A stretch of 64,000 nucleotides of DNA, from assembly GCF_015351595.1 (NCBI RefSeq), contig NZ_JADKPT010000001.1, positions 248,001-312,000 of the forward strand, written 5' to 3'. Within the stretch, counting starts at the first letter, position 1. Each line of letters begins with the position of its first letter. Below the pieces are notes generated by a model. The model did no database searches, had not been told where the DNA came from, and saw nothing but the letters and a program-made list of their open reading frames with translations. Below are positions 24,861 through 33,460 of the stretch, piece after piece. Both the position numbers and the translations under genes were made by a program. The stretch comes from Flavobacterium sp. LC2016-12. Its GTDB lineage: Bacteria > Bacteroidota > Bacteroidia > Flavobacteriales > Flavobacteriaceae.

Positions 24861-25916
24861 ATGGCAGCTTTTTCAGTAAATGATATTGCAATACGAGGTA
24901 TTTCTTGCTGTGTCCCTAAAAATAAGGAACGTAATATTGATTTGGAAATATTAACGCAGGAGGAAATTCAAAAATTCATTGAAGCAACCGGAGTTGAAGA
25001 ACGTCGTATTGCGACAAAAGAAATTTGCACCTCTGACTTATGCTGCGAGGCTGCTGAAAAATTAATCAAAGATTTAAATTGGCAGAAAGACGAAATCGAA
25101 ATCCTGGTTTTTGTTTCTCAGACTGCCGATTATATTTTACCAGTTTCTGCTGCAATACTTCAGGATCGATTAGGTTTTTCTACAGACTGTATTGCCTTTG
25201 ATGTTCCCTTAGGATGCTCTGGTTATGTATACGGAATTTCTATTATTGCGGGAATGATGAAAGCGACAGGTCTAAAAAAAGGGATACTTTTAGCCGGAGA
25301 TACCAGCAGTAAATTGCTTTCCAAAACAGATAAGAGTACAGTTCCGCTTTTTGGTGACGGAGGAAGTGCAACAGCATTTGAATTTGATGAAAATGCCGAA
25401 AAATTATTGTTTGACTTAGGTACAGACGGTTCAGGTTATAAAGCGATTATTATACCAGATGGAGGATCAAGAAACAGAATAAATGAAGATTCTCTTAAAG
25501 TAATAAAAAACGAAGAGGGAATTAGTCGTAATTCCTGCAATTTGGTTCTTGACGGAATGGATGTTTTTGGCTTCGGAATTTCACAAGCTCCAAAAACGGT
25601 AAATAAACTTATTGAGAAATTTGAAATTGATAAGGATGTCATAGATCATTTTGTATTTCATCAGGCCAATTTAATGATGAATAAAATGATTGTTAAAAAA
25701 TTAAAATTGCCAGTTGAAAAAGTTCCGTATTCATTAAAAGAATTTGGAAATACTTCTTCTGCTACAATTCCTTTGACTATAGTTTCTGAATTGAAAGAAA
25801 ATTTGACACACACTTCTAAGGATTTGATAATTTGTGGATTTGGAGTTGGCTTATCATGGGGGACAGCTAAAATCAAGCTGAATAATGTTGTGATTTCAGA
25901 TTTGATAGAAATATGA
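24861..25916 (+). CDS. 3-oxoacyl-ACP synthase III homologue (first copy)
   Basis: The 351-residue thiolase-fold enzyme has the full KAS III triad: C119 (PLGCSGYVYG), H267 (FHQANLMMNK) and N297 (FGNTSSATIPL). KAS III enzymes condense a short acyl-CoA or acyl-ACP with malonyl-ACP. Because it sits beside a private ACP, I infer a specialised role rather than priming of fatty acids. Its end overlaps the Rieske gene by four bases (ATGA). It is clearly a paralogue of the KAS III at 27752 but divergent from it. Confidence 0.93.
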   Translation: MAAFSVNDIAIRGISCCVPKNKERNIDLEILTQEEIQKFIEATGVEERRIATKEICTSDLCCEAAEKLIKDLNWQKDEIEILVFVSQTADYILPVSAAILQDRLGFSTDCIAFDVPLGCSGYVYGISIIAGMMKATGLKKGILLAGDTSSKLLSKTDKSTVPLFGDGGSATAFEFDENAEKLLFDLGTDGSGYKAIIIPDGGSRNRINEDSLKVIKNEEGISRNSCNLVLDGMDVFGFGISQAPKTVNKLIEKFEIDKDVIDHFVFHQANLMMNKMIVKKLKLPVEKVPYSLKEFGNTSSATIPLTIVSELKENLTHTSKDLIICGFGVGLSWGTAKIKLNNVVISDLIEI

Positions 25917-27001
25917 TAAAGAATTTAGATTATATAGAGGAAGAGGTTTATTCAAAGGAGAAATCTTTGTTTTCTAATGAATCATGGATTTTAGCAGGAC
26001 ACAAAAATGAATTATCAAATAATAATGATTTTTTGACTTTTGAATATTATGGAAATAAAATTTTCATTCAGAATTTTAATGGTACAATAAAATCTTTTCA
26101 AAATGTGTGTCTGCACAGGTTTAATACCATACACGAGGAACCTTGTGGAAACAGAGTTTCGTCATGCTTGTATCATAACTGGACTTACGGAAAAAAAGGG
26201 AATGTTGTTGGTTTAATGTGCCGAAATTCATTTGAAAAAGATCATATAAATGAATTAAGGCTTAAAGAATATGAAATTGCCTTTTGCGGGGATTTTATTT
26301 TTCTGAAATTAAACACTGAATTTGATAAAAGTTTAGTGCAGTATTTAGGAAATATATATGCTCCGCTCAAAGAGATAAGTTCACATTTTGGAACAAAGAC
26401 AATAGATTATACTATCGAACATAAAGCAAATTGGAAACTTTTGGTTGAAAATGTTTTAGAGTGTTATCATTGTACTTCTATACATGAAAATTCATTTGCA
26501 AAAATGGGATTTGGTTCTGTGCCTCCTGAAAAATTTGATTTTTTTGAAGGACATAGCTGGTGTGAATTCCCAAAGAGAGAGGATGTAAAGCCTAATAAAA
26601 TTATCGAAAAATCTTTGTCAAACAGAACCTTAAAAATACAAGGATATTTGCATTTTTATATCTATCCAAATGCATTTATAAGTTCTGTAGAAGGAAAAGG
26701 ATTTTACTTTGGATTTATGCTTCCAGAATCTCCTTCTAAAACAAATTTAAGAGTAAGATATTTTTCTTCAAAATTTGAAAAAGAGTTAAACGAATCAGAA
26801 CAAAATATTATTGATTTTATTAATAATAGCTCTAATGATTCTCTCGATTTAGTTTTAAATGAAGATAAAAAAATTGTAGAAAATATTCAGTCCAATCTTA
26901 TCAATTTTAAGAATCACTCTCCAATATTTGGTGATGAAGAATTTCGAATTTTAAAGTTTTACGAATATTTTAATAAACAAAAAGAATTAAAAAATATATA
27001 A
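25913..27001 (+). CDS. Rieske non-haem iron oxygenase, alpha-subunit type
   Basis: The 362-residue protein has a Rieske [2Fe-2S] domain with C66-x-H68 and C85-x2-H88, followed by a mononuclear iron site: H186 and H191 within NVLECYHCTSIH, the third ligand probably in the acidic LNEDKKIVENIQ near residue 320. Such enzymes hydroxylate unactivated carbon or N-demethylate with O2 and electrons from a reductase. Choline and carnitine oxygenases are the closest in layout. No reductase gene is adjacent. Within this operon I infer it oxidises the acyl chain or sugar. Confidence 0.9.
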   Translation: MIKNLDYIEEEVYSKEKSLFSNESWILAGHKNELSNNNDFLTFEYYGNKIFIQNFNGTIKSFQNVCLHRFNTIHEEPCGNRVSSCLYHNWTYGKKGNVVGLMCRNSFEKDHINELRLKEYEIAFCGDFIFLKLNTEFDKSLVQYLGNIYAPLKEISSHFGTKTIDYTIEHKANWKLLVENVLECYHCTSIHENSFAKMGFGSVPPEKFDFFEGHSWCEFPKREDVKPNKIIEKSLSNRTLKIQGYLHFYIYPNAFISSVEGKGFYFGFMLPESPSKTNLRVRYFSSKFEKELNESEQNIIDFINNSSNDSLDLVLNEDKKIVENIQSNLINFKNHSPIFGDEEFRILKFYEYFNKQKELKNI

Positions 27002-27744
27002 TGAATCCATTTGATTTATCAGGAAAAAAAATACTTGTAACCGGAGCTTCTTCAGGAATTGGTTACGAAACCTGTCTGGCAATTGCAAAACAAGGTGGTA
27101 CTTTTATAGCGGTAGCCAGACGTAAAGATTTTTTGGAAAAACTAGTAGAAGAATGCGGAACGGGACATAGTTTTATAACCGCAGATTTATCTAAAATGGA
27201 GGATATTAAAACTATTGTTGATACAATTGAAAATATTGACGGAATTGTTCATTCTGCAGGAATTGTTTCTTTGGCTCCTGTTAAGTTTTATTCAGAAGAA
27301 TTAATGAATGAAATGAGAAGTATAAATTTTGATTCAATTGCCTATTTGATAAACTTAATTTTCAAAAAGAAAAAAATTAATAAAGGCAGCTCAATTGTTT
27401 TAGTTTCTTCAATTGCAGGTTTGTTTGGAATGAAAGGAAATGGAATTTATGCTGCAAGTAAAGGTGCATTAATTGCTATTTCAAAAGTTTGGGCAAGTGA
27501 GTTTGCAGTAAGCAAAACCCGTGTAAATTGCGTTTCACCAGGAATGGTAAAAACGGAGATTACTTCAAAATCAATAGAGGATTTATCTCTGGAAGTTATT
27601 CAGCAGGATGAAAAAAAATATCCTTTAGGATATGGTGATCCGGTTCAGGTTGCCAACCCAATTGTATTTTTATTATCGGAAGCAAGCAGCTGGATTACGG
27701 GGCAAAATATAGTTTTAGATGGAGGAAGAACTTCAACAATATAA
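27001..27744 (+). CDS. Short-chain dehydrogenase/reductase (FabG-like)
   Basis: The 247-residue Rossmann enzyme has the cofactor loop TGASSGIG (14-21), catalytic S137, Y150 and K154 (YAASK), and the C-terminal GQNIVLDGG typical of FabG. FabG-like members reduce 3-oxoacyl-ACP to 3-hydroxyacyl-ACP with NADPH. The start codon overlaps the preceding stop by one base (TAATG). The operon has no dehydratase or enoyl reductase, so a hydroxyl made here would be kept. Confidence 0.93.
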   Translation: MNPFDLSGKKILVTGASSGIGYETCLAIAKQGGTFIAVARRKDFLEKLVEECGTGHSFITADLSKMEDIKTIVDTIENIDGIVHSAGIVSLAPVKFYSEELMNEMRSINFDSIAYLINLIFKKKKINKGSSIVLVSSIAGLFGMKGNGIYAASKGALIAISKVWASEFAVSKTRVNCVSPGMVKTEITSKSIEDLSLEVIQQDEKKYPLGYGDPVQVANPIVFLLSEASSWITGQNIVLDGGRTSTI

Positions 27745-27751
27745 TTTAAAG

Positions 27752-28762
27752 ATGAAAGCGAGTATAAAAGCCATTTCATATTATCTTCCTGAAACTGTTT
27801 TATCTAATGATTTGATCAATCAGGAATTTCCGGAATGGGATATTGAAAAAATAAGTTCAAAAACAGGAATCAGTTCACGCCATATAAGTGCAGGTGATGA
27901 ATTTTCATCTGATATGGCTGTTTCGGCCGCTGAAAAATTATTTGCAGAACATAATATAGATCGGTCAACAATTGATTACTTGTTGTTTTGTACCCAAAGT
28001 CCAGATTATTTTTTACCAACAACAGCTTGTATTATTCAGGAAAAATTAGGATTAAACACCTCAATTGGAGCTTTGGATTTTAATTTAGGATGTTCTGGTT
28101 TTGTTTATGGATTGAGTTTGGCAAAGGGGCTTATTGCTGGTGGAATGGCTGAAAATATTTTATTAATTACTTCAGAAACCTATTCAAAATTTATTCATCC
28201 GAAAGATAAAAGTAATAAAACCATTTTTGGTGATGCAGCAGCAGCCACTCTAATAACCAGTGAGAAAGGTTTTTGCTCTATTGAGAATTTTGTTTTTGGC
28301 ACCGATGGAAAAGGGGCAGAAAATTTGATTGTAAAACAAGGTGGAATGCGTTTTCCGGTTTCTAATGAAAATGAGGATATTAAAGATGAATATGGAAACA
28401 TTCGAAATGACAAAAATTTGTTCATGAACGGAACAGAAATCTTTAATTTCACAGGAGAATTTGTTCCAAAACTTACAGAGTCAATTCTGGAAAAATCTAA
28501 TTTATCAAAAGACGATATTGATTTGTATATTTTTCATCAGGCAAATAAATACATGCTTAATCATTTAAGAAAGAAAATAAAAATACCTGAAGAAAAATTC
28601 TTTATTGCAATGGAACATTGTGGTAATACAGTTTCCTCAACAATTCCAATTGCACTTTATGAAGCTCAAAAACAAGAAAAACTGCACAATATTAAAAATT
28701 TAATTCTGGCAGGTTTTGGAGTAGGGTATTCTTGGGCAGCATGTAATTTAAAAATAGAGTAA
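27752..28762 (+). CDS. 3-oxoacyl-ACP synthase III homologue (second copy)
   Basis: I choose ATG 27752 (MKASIKAISYYLPETVLSN, 336 aa), the family start; an ATG at 27719 would lie within the SDR gene. The triad is complete: C114 (LGCSGFVYG), H262 (FHQANKYMLN) and N292 (GNTVSSTIPI). Length and motifs fit FabH (about 320-335). Having two condensing enzymes with one carrier suggests two extension steps with different acyl acceptors. Its stop overlaps the acyltransferase start by one base. Confidence 0.93.
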   Translation: MKASIKAISYYLPETVLSNDLINQEFPEWDIEKISSKTGISSRHISAGDEFSSDMAVSAAEKLFAEHNIDRSTIDYLLFCTQSPDYFLPTTACIIQEKLGLNTSIGALDFNLGCSGFVYGLSLAKGLIAGGMAENILLITSETYSKFIHPKDKSNKTIFGDAAAATLITSEKGFCSIENFVFGTDGKGAENLIVKQGGMRFPVSNENEDIKDEYGNIRNDKNLFMNGTEIFNFTGEFVPKLTESILEKSNLSKDDIDLYIFHQANKYMLNHLRKKIKIPEEKFFIAMEHCGNTVSSTIPIALYEAQKQEKLHNIKNLILAGFGVGYSWAACNLKIE

Positions 28763-29397
28763 TGAAAAATCTGATAATCATAGGGGCAAGAGGTTTTGGG
28801 CGTGAAGTTTATGATCTTGCTATACAATGTTCAGGATATAATATCGAATATGTTGTTAAGGGTTTTTTAGATGATAAAATTGATGCCCTTAATGGTTTCG
28901 AAAATTATCCTCAAATAATCTCTTCTGTTGAAGATTATGAAATTCAGGAAAATGATATTTTTGTCTGTGCATTAGGAACTGTAAAGTGGAAAAAACATTA
29001 TGCAGAGTTAATTTTAGAAAAAGGTGGCAGATTTATTAATTTAATCCATCCTTCGACAAAATTAAACACTAATGTTTCTGTTGGAATCGGTTTAATTGTT
29101 TTTATGTATGCTAATATTAGCAATGATTGTATTATTGAGGACTTTGTTACAATTCAGGGTTATGTAGGCTTAGGGCATGACACTAAAATTAAAAAATGGG
29201 CACATTTGAGTTCCTATTCCTTCACCGGTGGATTTGTTATTCTTGAAGAAGAATCCACACTTAATACCCGTGCTACAATACTGCCGCATATAATAGTTCG
29301 TAAAGGCGCGACAGTTGGTGCCTCGAGTCTGGTTATCAAAAATGTAAAAGAATATACTACAGTTTTTGGAGTTCCGGCAAAGAAACTTGAATTTTAA
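28762..29397 (+). CDS. NeuD/PglD-type sugar N- or O-acyltransferase
   Basis: The 211-residue protein has an N-terminal Rossmann-like part (IIIGARGFGREVYDLA) and a left-handed beta-helix of hexapeptide repeats (about 90-205), the layout of PglD and NeuD. These enzymes transfer acetyl from acetyl-CoA to the 4-amine of UDP-bacillosamine precursors or to sialic acid; the catalytic His-Asp pair may be the GHDTKI segment. As last gene of the acyl operon it is the natural candidate to move the finished chain to the amino sugar. A palindromic terminator follows. Confidence 0.9.
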   Translation: MKNLIIIGARGFGREVYDLAIQCSGYNIEYVVKGFLDDKIDALNGFENYPQIISSVEDYEIQENDIFVCALGTVKWKKHYAELILEKGGRFINLIHPSTKLNTNVSVGIGLIVFMYANISNDCIIEDFVTIQGYVGLGHDTKIKKWAHLSSYSFTGGFVILEEESTLNTRATILPHIIVRKGATVGASSLVIKNVKEYTTVFGVPAKKLEF

Positions 29398-29408
29398 GTT
29401 CATCTTAA

Positions 29409-29462
29409 CAATTATATAAAATAAAGTCTCTGTTAAAACAGAGACTTTATTTTATATAATTG
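29409..29462. terminator. Perfect 26-bp-stem terminator, one arm inside a gene
   Basis: Arms 29409-29434 and 29437-29462 are exact complements separated by AA. The right arm includes the last nine codons and stop of the GT2 gene (QLYKIKSLF-stop). The structure can end transcripts from both directions. Confidence 0.9.
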
Positions 29463-30242
29463 TTTTTCCAGAAAAGACATATCTTTTGATTTTATCTTTA
29501 AAATTTGTCGATCTAATAGCTTTTGAGTGTCCTGATCAAAATATGTTTTTAATTTGGTTAGAAAATCAATCATAATTACTCTCTGTTCAGCTTCTTTCTT
29601 AGAAGACCAGTATGAAGTATTATGAATTCTATATACAGACATAATTTTATCCATATATTTTATTTTTCCATGTTGCGCATTTAACATGTGCAAAAAGTAA
29701 TCTCCAATTGGTGCTTCACTAAAATATTTAGGAAGTTCAAAAAGGTTGTTTCTATACATTACACTTGGTGTATGAATGTAATTATTTTTTGCAAGGTCTT
29801 TTATAGTGGTAATTTCAGGTATTTTTTTTCTGGGATTGTCTTCTTTAAATTCAGTTCCTGTCAACAGATATACATTATGAAAACAAAGGCTAAAATCAGC
29901 ATTGTTTTCTAAAAAATCTACTTGAATCTGGAGCTTTTGATCATCACACCAATAATCGTCACCTTCGCACAATGCAATATATTTTCCCGAAGCTTTCTCT
30001 AAAGCAGAAACAGAATTTGGCATCATACCCAAATTGACCTCATTGTTATAATATTTAACTTTATAGGCATTTGGATTAGAAGCTAAGGTTTCTCTAATAA
30101 TAGCATCAGTTTCATCAGTAGATTTGTCATTAGAAATAACAAGCTCAAATTCAAAATTAGTTTTCTGTGATAAAATACTCTCAATGGCTTGTTTAATATA
30201 AAGAGCATGATTATAGGTAATCATTACAACGCTTACAAACAT
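29433..30242 (-). CDS. Family 2 glycosyltransferase
   Basis: The 269-residue protein has the GT-A fold: N-terminal SVVMITYNHALYIKQAIESI, the nucleotide-binding SNDKSTDETDAI and the acceptor-side CEGDDYWCDDQKL (a D-x-D-like metal site). The C-terminal part lacks transmembrane helices, so it is cytosolic or peripheral. It transfers a sugar to a growing glycan; donor and acceptor are unknown. It is the last gene of the minus-strand trio 32197-29433; the C-terminal codons form one arm of the terminator. Confidence 0.92.
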   Translation of the reverse strand: MFVSVVMITYNHALYIKQAIESILSQKTNFEFELVISNDKSTDETDAIIRETLASNPNAYKVKYYNNEVNLGMMPNSVSALEKASGKYIALCEGDDYWCDDQKLQIQVDFLENNADFSLCFHNVYLLTGTEFKEDNPRKKIPEITTIKDLAKNNYIHTPSVMYRNNLFELPKYFSEAPIGDYFLHMLNAQHGKIKYMDKIMSVYRIHNTSYWSSKKEAEQRVIMIDFLTKLKTYFDQDTQKLLDRQILKIKSKDMSFLEKQLYKIKSLF

Positions 30243-30252
30243 AGGGTCTAAG

Positions 30253-31224
30253 TTAGTTTTTATTAAAAAGTTGTTTCACATCTTCGATCATTCTGTCTTT
30301 TTCAGTCATAACAAATGTTCTAAAAGATGAAAACTCTTCAAAAACCTGATCGTAATTAGTCATTAAATGATTTATTAGCGCTGTTACTTTTTCAGTCTGC
30401 ATTTCATCTGCATGAAGTTTATATCTTTCAGGAATTCCTAAATCTTCTTTAAAACCAGATGTTCCATCGCGTCCTGTCAGTAGGCATACACTAGAAATTA
30501 GTGCTTCTCTCGGAATTTTATCACGTCCAGGAAAATAGCCAAAATCAATATGAAGTTTGGTTTTTCGAAGTGTATCTCTCATTTCTTCTCTCGTCATATT
30601 AGACAATGGTGTCCACGTATATTGAGGAAGAAGTTTCATGTATTTTTCAATCTTGTCCAATCCTTTTTTAGGATTATAGGTAATGATGTTTTCTTTTGGA
30701 AAATGACCAGGCTCGGGAAGATTTTCAAAGAAAAGTTCCGTCACATAATCACATAAGTAAGCAATATCATTGTCAAGTTTTTTGGTTAATAAAAACTCCT
30801 TTGTTCTTTGAGATTGATACCAATGCGTAACAGTTTTATTTGGTTCAAAACGATATTCAGTATGTTTATAGGGGACAAATATTTTTCGAATCCAATTTTT
30901 TTTCTCTTCTCGGCTGTTCATTAAAACCTCATAAAAATCAAGACTTAACCACCATACTTTTTTTTCTGCCAAAGGATACTTAGCAATAAGATTGGTCATT
31001 GATTCTGGTACTATTATTACATTTTCAGCACTATCCTTTATTTTCATAACATAAGGAACGTTATAAGATTTGTAAAAAGGATGTACGGGATCTTTTTTAT
31101 ATTTAGAGTATAACATTTTGGCATTGTATCCTAATGAATTAAGGATGTAGCCTAATTGATGTAAAGCTTCCGGCCCTCCGGTTGCCTTTTTTGGAGGACA
31201 TATAATATAGATATTTTGAGTCAT
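30253..31224 (-). CDS. Probable glycosyltransferase (GT-B-like)
   Basis: The 323-residue protein begins NIYIICPPKKATGGPEALHQLGYILNS broken after the glycine-rich loop (residues 4-30), as in GT4-like GT-B enzymes, and later has DFGYFPGRDKIPREALISSV (about 245-265), similar to the nucleotide-sugar site G-x-D-x-x-P-R-E-x. The family is not one I can name. It starts 4 bases after the CgeB-like gene and 10 bases before the GT2 gene, so all three are co-transcribed. A role in envelope or glycoprotein glycan building is inferred. Confidence 0.72.
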   Translation of the reverse strand: MTQNIYIICPPKKATGGPEALHQLGYILNSLGYNAKMLYSKYKKDPVHPFYKSYNVPYVMKIKDSAENVIIVPESMTNLIAKYPLAEKKVWWLSLDFYEVLMNSREEKKNWIRKIFVPYKHTEYRFEPNKTVTHWYQSQRTKEFLLTKKLDNDIAYLCDYVTELFFENLPEPGHFPKENIITYNPKKGLDKIEKYMKLLPQYTWTPLSNMTREEMRDTLRKTKLHIDFGYFPGRDKIPREALISSVCLLTGRDGTSGFKEDLGIPERYKLHADEMQTEKVTALINHLMTNYDQVFEEFSSFRTFVMTEKDRMIEDVKQLFNKN

Positions 31225-31228
31225 TTTT

Positions 31229-32197
31229 TTAATTAATTACTGGTAGTGAATTATATACAACATTTTCAATCCATCCTTTTAGTGTATACTTGTTATATAC
31301 TTTCTCAGGTATTTCTTCGTACTCTTTTTCGAAAAACGAAACGGGAATATCTGGATTGTTTTCGTCAATGACCAATATATTATTAGGATTATAAAAATCG
31401 TAATTAACGATGTCTGCATTTGTGGTAATTAATTTCTTTTGAAGTCCAATACTTTCAAATACACGAAATGTCAGTCCACTTTGATTTTTTCGATTGATAT
31501 CGAGGAGTACTTGTGAACGATTTATATATTCTTCAATTTCAGGCAGAGAAATATGATTTGTAATAAATTCAATTTTTGCTTTTTTGGATTTGTTTTTCTT
31601 GTCGTAGACTAAAATTTTATGACTGATATTTTTTGATTTTAAGTTTTGGACAATTTTACATAAAATAGGAAGTCTTTTATCCTTTGAGATAACATTGAAA
31701 ACCTGAAATTCAATCGGTTTTTTATCTGGAACAGAAGTGAAATTGTAAATCCAATTCGTTGCAAATTTTAAATTATATTTATCGCAGTCATTTTTTTCGA
31801 ACGAAAAAACTTCATCAAAATTAGGAATTACTCTTATTATTTTAGGGCATTTATAGGTGTTGTCGTTAAAATATGCAATTGTTTTCTTTCCAAACCTTTT
31901 TAATTTTAAGACACTTTCAGGATCAATAAAATCTCCTTTGATAACAAGTATAACATCTTGCATCTCGTTAGTTTTTTCAAGACTTTCTATTATTTTTTTT
32001 CCAAAATGCATCGTTTTTAAATTCTTCTGGAAAAAAGTTTTTAAAAAGAAGTTATATATTCTATAGAATGCATTAGGATATTTAAAATCAAAATTATTAA
32101 AATCAATATGATTTACATTATGTCCTTCCTGTTTTAAAGTTGTTGCAATATGTTTATTAAACCCCCAATTATCAAAACTTATCAAGGTAATGCGCAT
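31229..32197 (-). CDS. CgeB-like glycosyltransferase
   Basis: The 322-residue protein resembles the CgeB/Glyco_trans_1_2 group: a short N-terminal Rossmann half (ITLISFDNWGFNKHIATTL), FDEVFSFEKNDCDKY, then a C-terminal half with QSGLTFRVFESIGLQKKLI, the nucleotide-sugar binding stretch of this family. It is cytosolic and opens the minus-strand trio. The donor sugar is unknown. The upstream 459 bases are shared with the divergent DUF5672 gene. Confidence 0.8.
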   Translation of the reverse strand: MRITLISFDNWGFNKHIATTLKQEGHNVNHIDFNNFDFKYPNAFYRIYNFFLKTFFQKNLKTMHFGKKIIESLEKTNEMQDVILVIKGDFIDPESVLKLKRFGKKTIAYFNDNTYKCPKIIRVIPNFDEVFSFEKNDCDKYNLKFATNWIYNFTSVPDKKPIEFQVFNVISKDKRLPILCKIVQNLKSKNISHKILVYDKKNKSKKAKIEFITNHISLPEIEEYINRSQVLLDINRKNQSGLTFRVFESIGLQKKLITTNADIVNYDFYNPNNILVIDENNPDIPVSFFEKEYEEIPEKVYNKYTLKGWIENVVYNSLPVIN

Positions 32198-32656
32198 TGT
32201 GTCCGTTTGTGTTAAAATATGATGTTAATTATTGAGTTATTTAACTACTTAAATAATTTATAAATTTCATTCATATACGTTATCTAATCTACTAGTAATT
32301 ACGTTCTTTGAAAGAATTTATTGTGTTTTTTTGAAAATATTTTCTTAACTATGTTTAATAATCAGATGATTATAAAATTCATTTTTTATTAAGCACAATC
32401 TATCTTAATTAAGATCGCATACTTTGTTAATGGTTGCGTGTCTTAAAAATATTTTTTTCTACATTCAAATTTGTAGGCAAATATAGATTTTTTTATGTGT
32501 ATATGATTTCTTTCATTTAATTTTAGATTTTTTTTTTATTTATCGACTTTCTTGTTATTAATAAGTTTATTTTTGTTTCTTTTAACATAGAAAAAAAACA
32601 AAATATCTATGTTTGCTTAGATTCTTGATTATTTAGATCTAATTATAAAGTACCAC
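32198..32656. other. AT-rich divergent intergenic region
   Basis: This 459-base stretch between divergent glycan genes has no open frame of note. It holds the perfect 14-bp palindrome ATCTTAATTAAGAT (32402-32415), which could be an operator, and TAnnTTTG matches (TATTTTTG near 32,569; TATGTTTG near 32,609) that could start the plus-strand gene. Long T and A runs suggest bent DNA or an H-NS/IHF-like target. No RNA gene was recognised. Confidence 0.5.
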
Positions 32657-33442
32657 ATGCCTAAAAATTTTGTAAAAATAGTTATTCCAGTATACAAGGA
32701 ATTTTTTGGTGAGCTTGAAGAAAAATCTTTTCTTCAATGCTGTAAAATATTAAAAGACTACGAAATTGTAATTGCACATCCAGAAGGATTAGATCATTCG
32801 TATCTATCTGGAAAATTCGATAATGTTAGTTCAAAAAGTTTCCCTAAGCGTTACTTTGATGATATTGAAGGTTACAATGAGTTATTGTTGTCTTCTGTTT
32901 TTTACGAAAGTTTTTTAGACACAGAATATATTTTAATCTATCAGTTAGATGCTTTTGTTTTTAAAGATGCTTTAAAAAAATGGTGTGAGAAGGGATATGA
33001 TTATATTGGAGCTCCTTGGTTAGCAACTTTTACCAACTCTACATGCAGGAATTTATATTATAAAATTACGAGATTATTTAGATCGAAAAAGAAAAGGGCG
33101 AGAGAAGCAATATTCTTTAAAGTTGGAAATGGAGGATTTTCATTACGAAAAGTAGAATCACATTATAAAATTTCAAAAGAGTATAAAGAATATATCTTTG
33201 ATTTTTTAAATGAAAAAGACAAAAAAATTTATGCTATTGAAGATGTTTTTTGGTCTTTAAAAGCCCCAGAATTAGATTTAAATTTTAAAATTCCTAATTA
33301 TACAGAAGCTGTATATTTTGCAATGGATAGAAAACCTAATCTTGCAATGAAATTAACTCATAATGAATTACCATTTGGCTGTCACGCTATTAATAAGCCC
33401 AAAGTAATTGATTTTTGGAAACCAATAATTGAAAAATATTAA
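32657..33442 (+). CDS. DUF5672 protein, glycosyltransferase-like
   Basis: The 261-residue protein has the DUF5672 landmarks in order: VKIVIPVYKE, a LIYQLDAFVF segment (QxDxxV), YDYIGAPW, VGNGGFSLRKV, AIEDVFW and FGCHAINK near the end. The ordering resembles GT-A enzymes with an acidic metal motif. DUF5672 genes sit in glycan clusters across bacteria but the reaction is undefined. The following kinase-like gene begins 18 bases on. Confidence 0.85.
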   Translation: MPKNFVKIVIPVYKEFFGELEEKSFLQCCKILKDYEIVIAHPEGLDHSYLSGKFDNVSSKSFPKRYFDDIEGYNELLLSSVFYESFLDTEYILIYQLDAFVFKDALKKWCEKGYDYIGAPWLATFTNSTCRNLYYKITRLFRSKKKRAREAIFFKVGNGGFSLRKVESHYKISKEYKEYIFDFLNEKDKKIYAIEDVFWSLKAPELDLNFKIPNYTEAVYFAMDRKPNLAMKLTHNELPFGCHAINKPKVIDFWKPIIEKY

Positions 33443-33460
33443 ATCAATTTTACATTAAAT

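Noticed and set aside
24604..24891. Antisense frame over the acyl carrier protein
   Set aside because: It is the complement of a clear ACP gene and has no family features.
27001..27744. Reading the acyl operon as a fatty-acid or polyketide cluster
   Set aside because: There is no dehydratase, enoyl reductase or thioesterase, and the neighbours are sugar aminotransferase and glycosyltransferases.
32198..32656. Possible small RNA or riboswitch in the long intergenic gap
   Set aside because: No conserved stem pattern or terminator-like structure could be recognised by eye.
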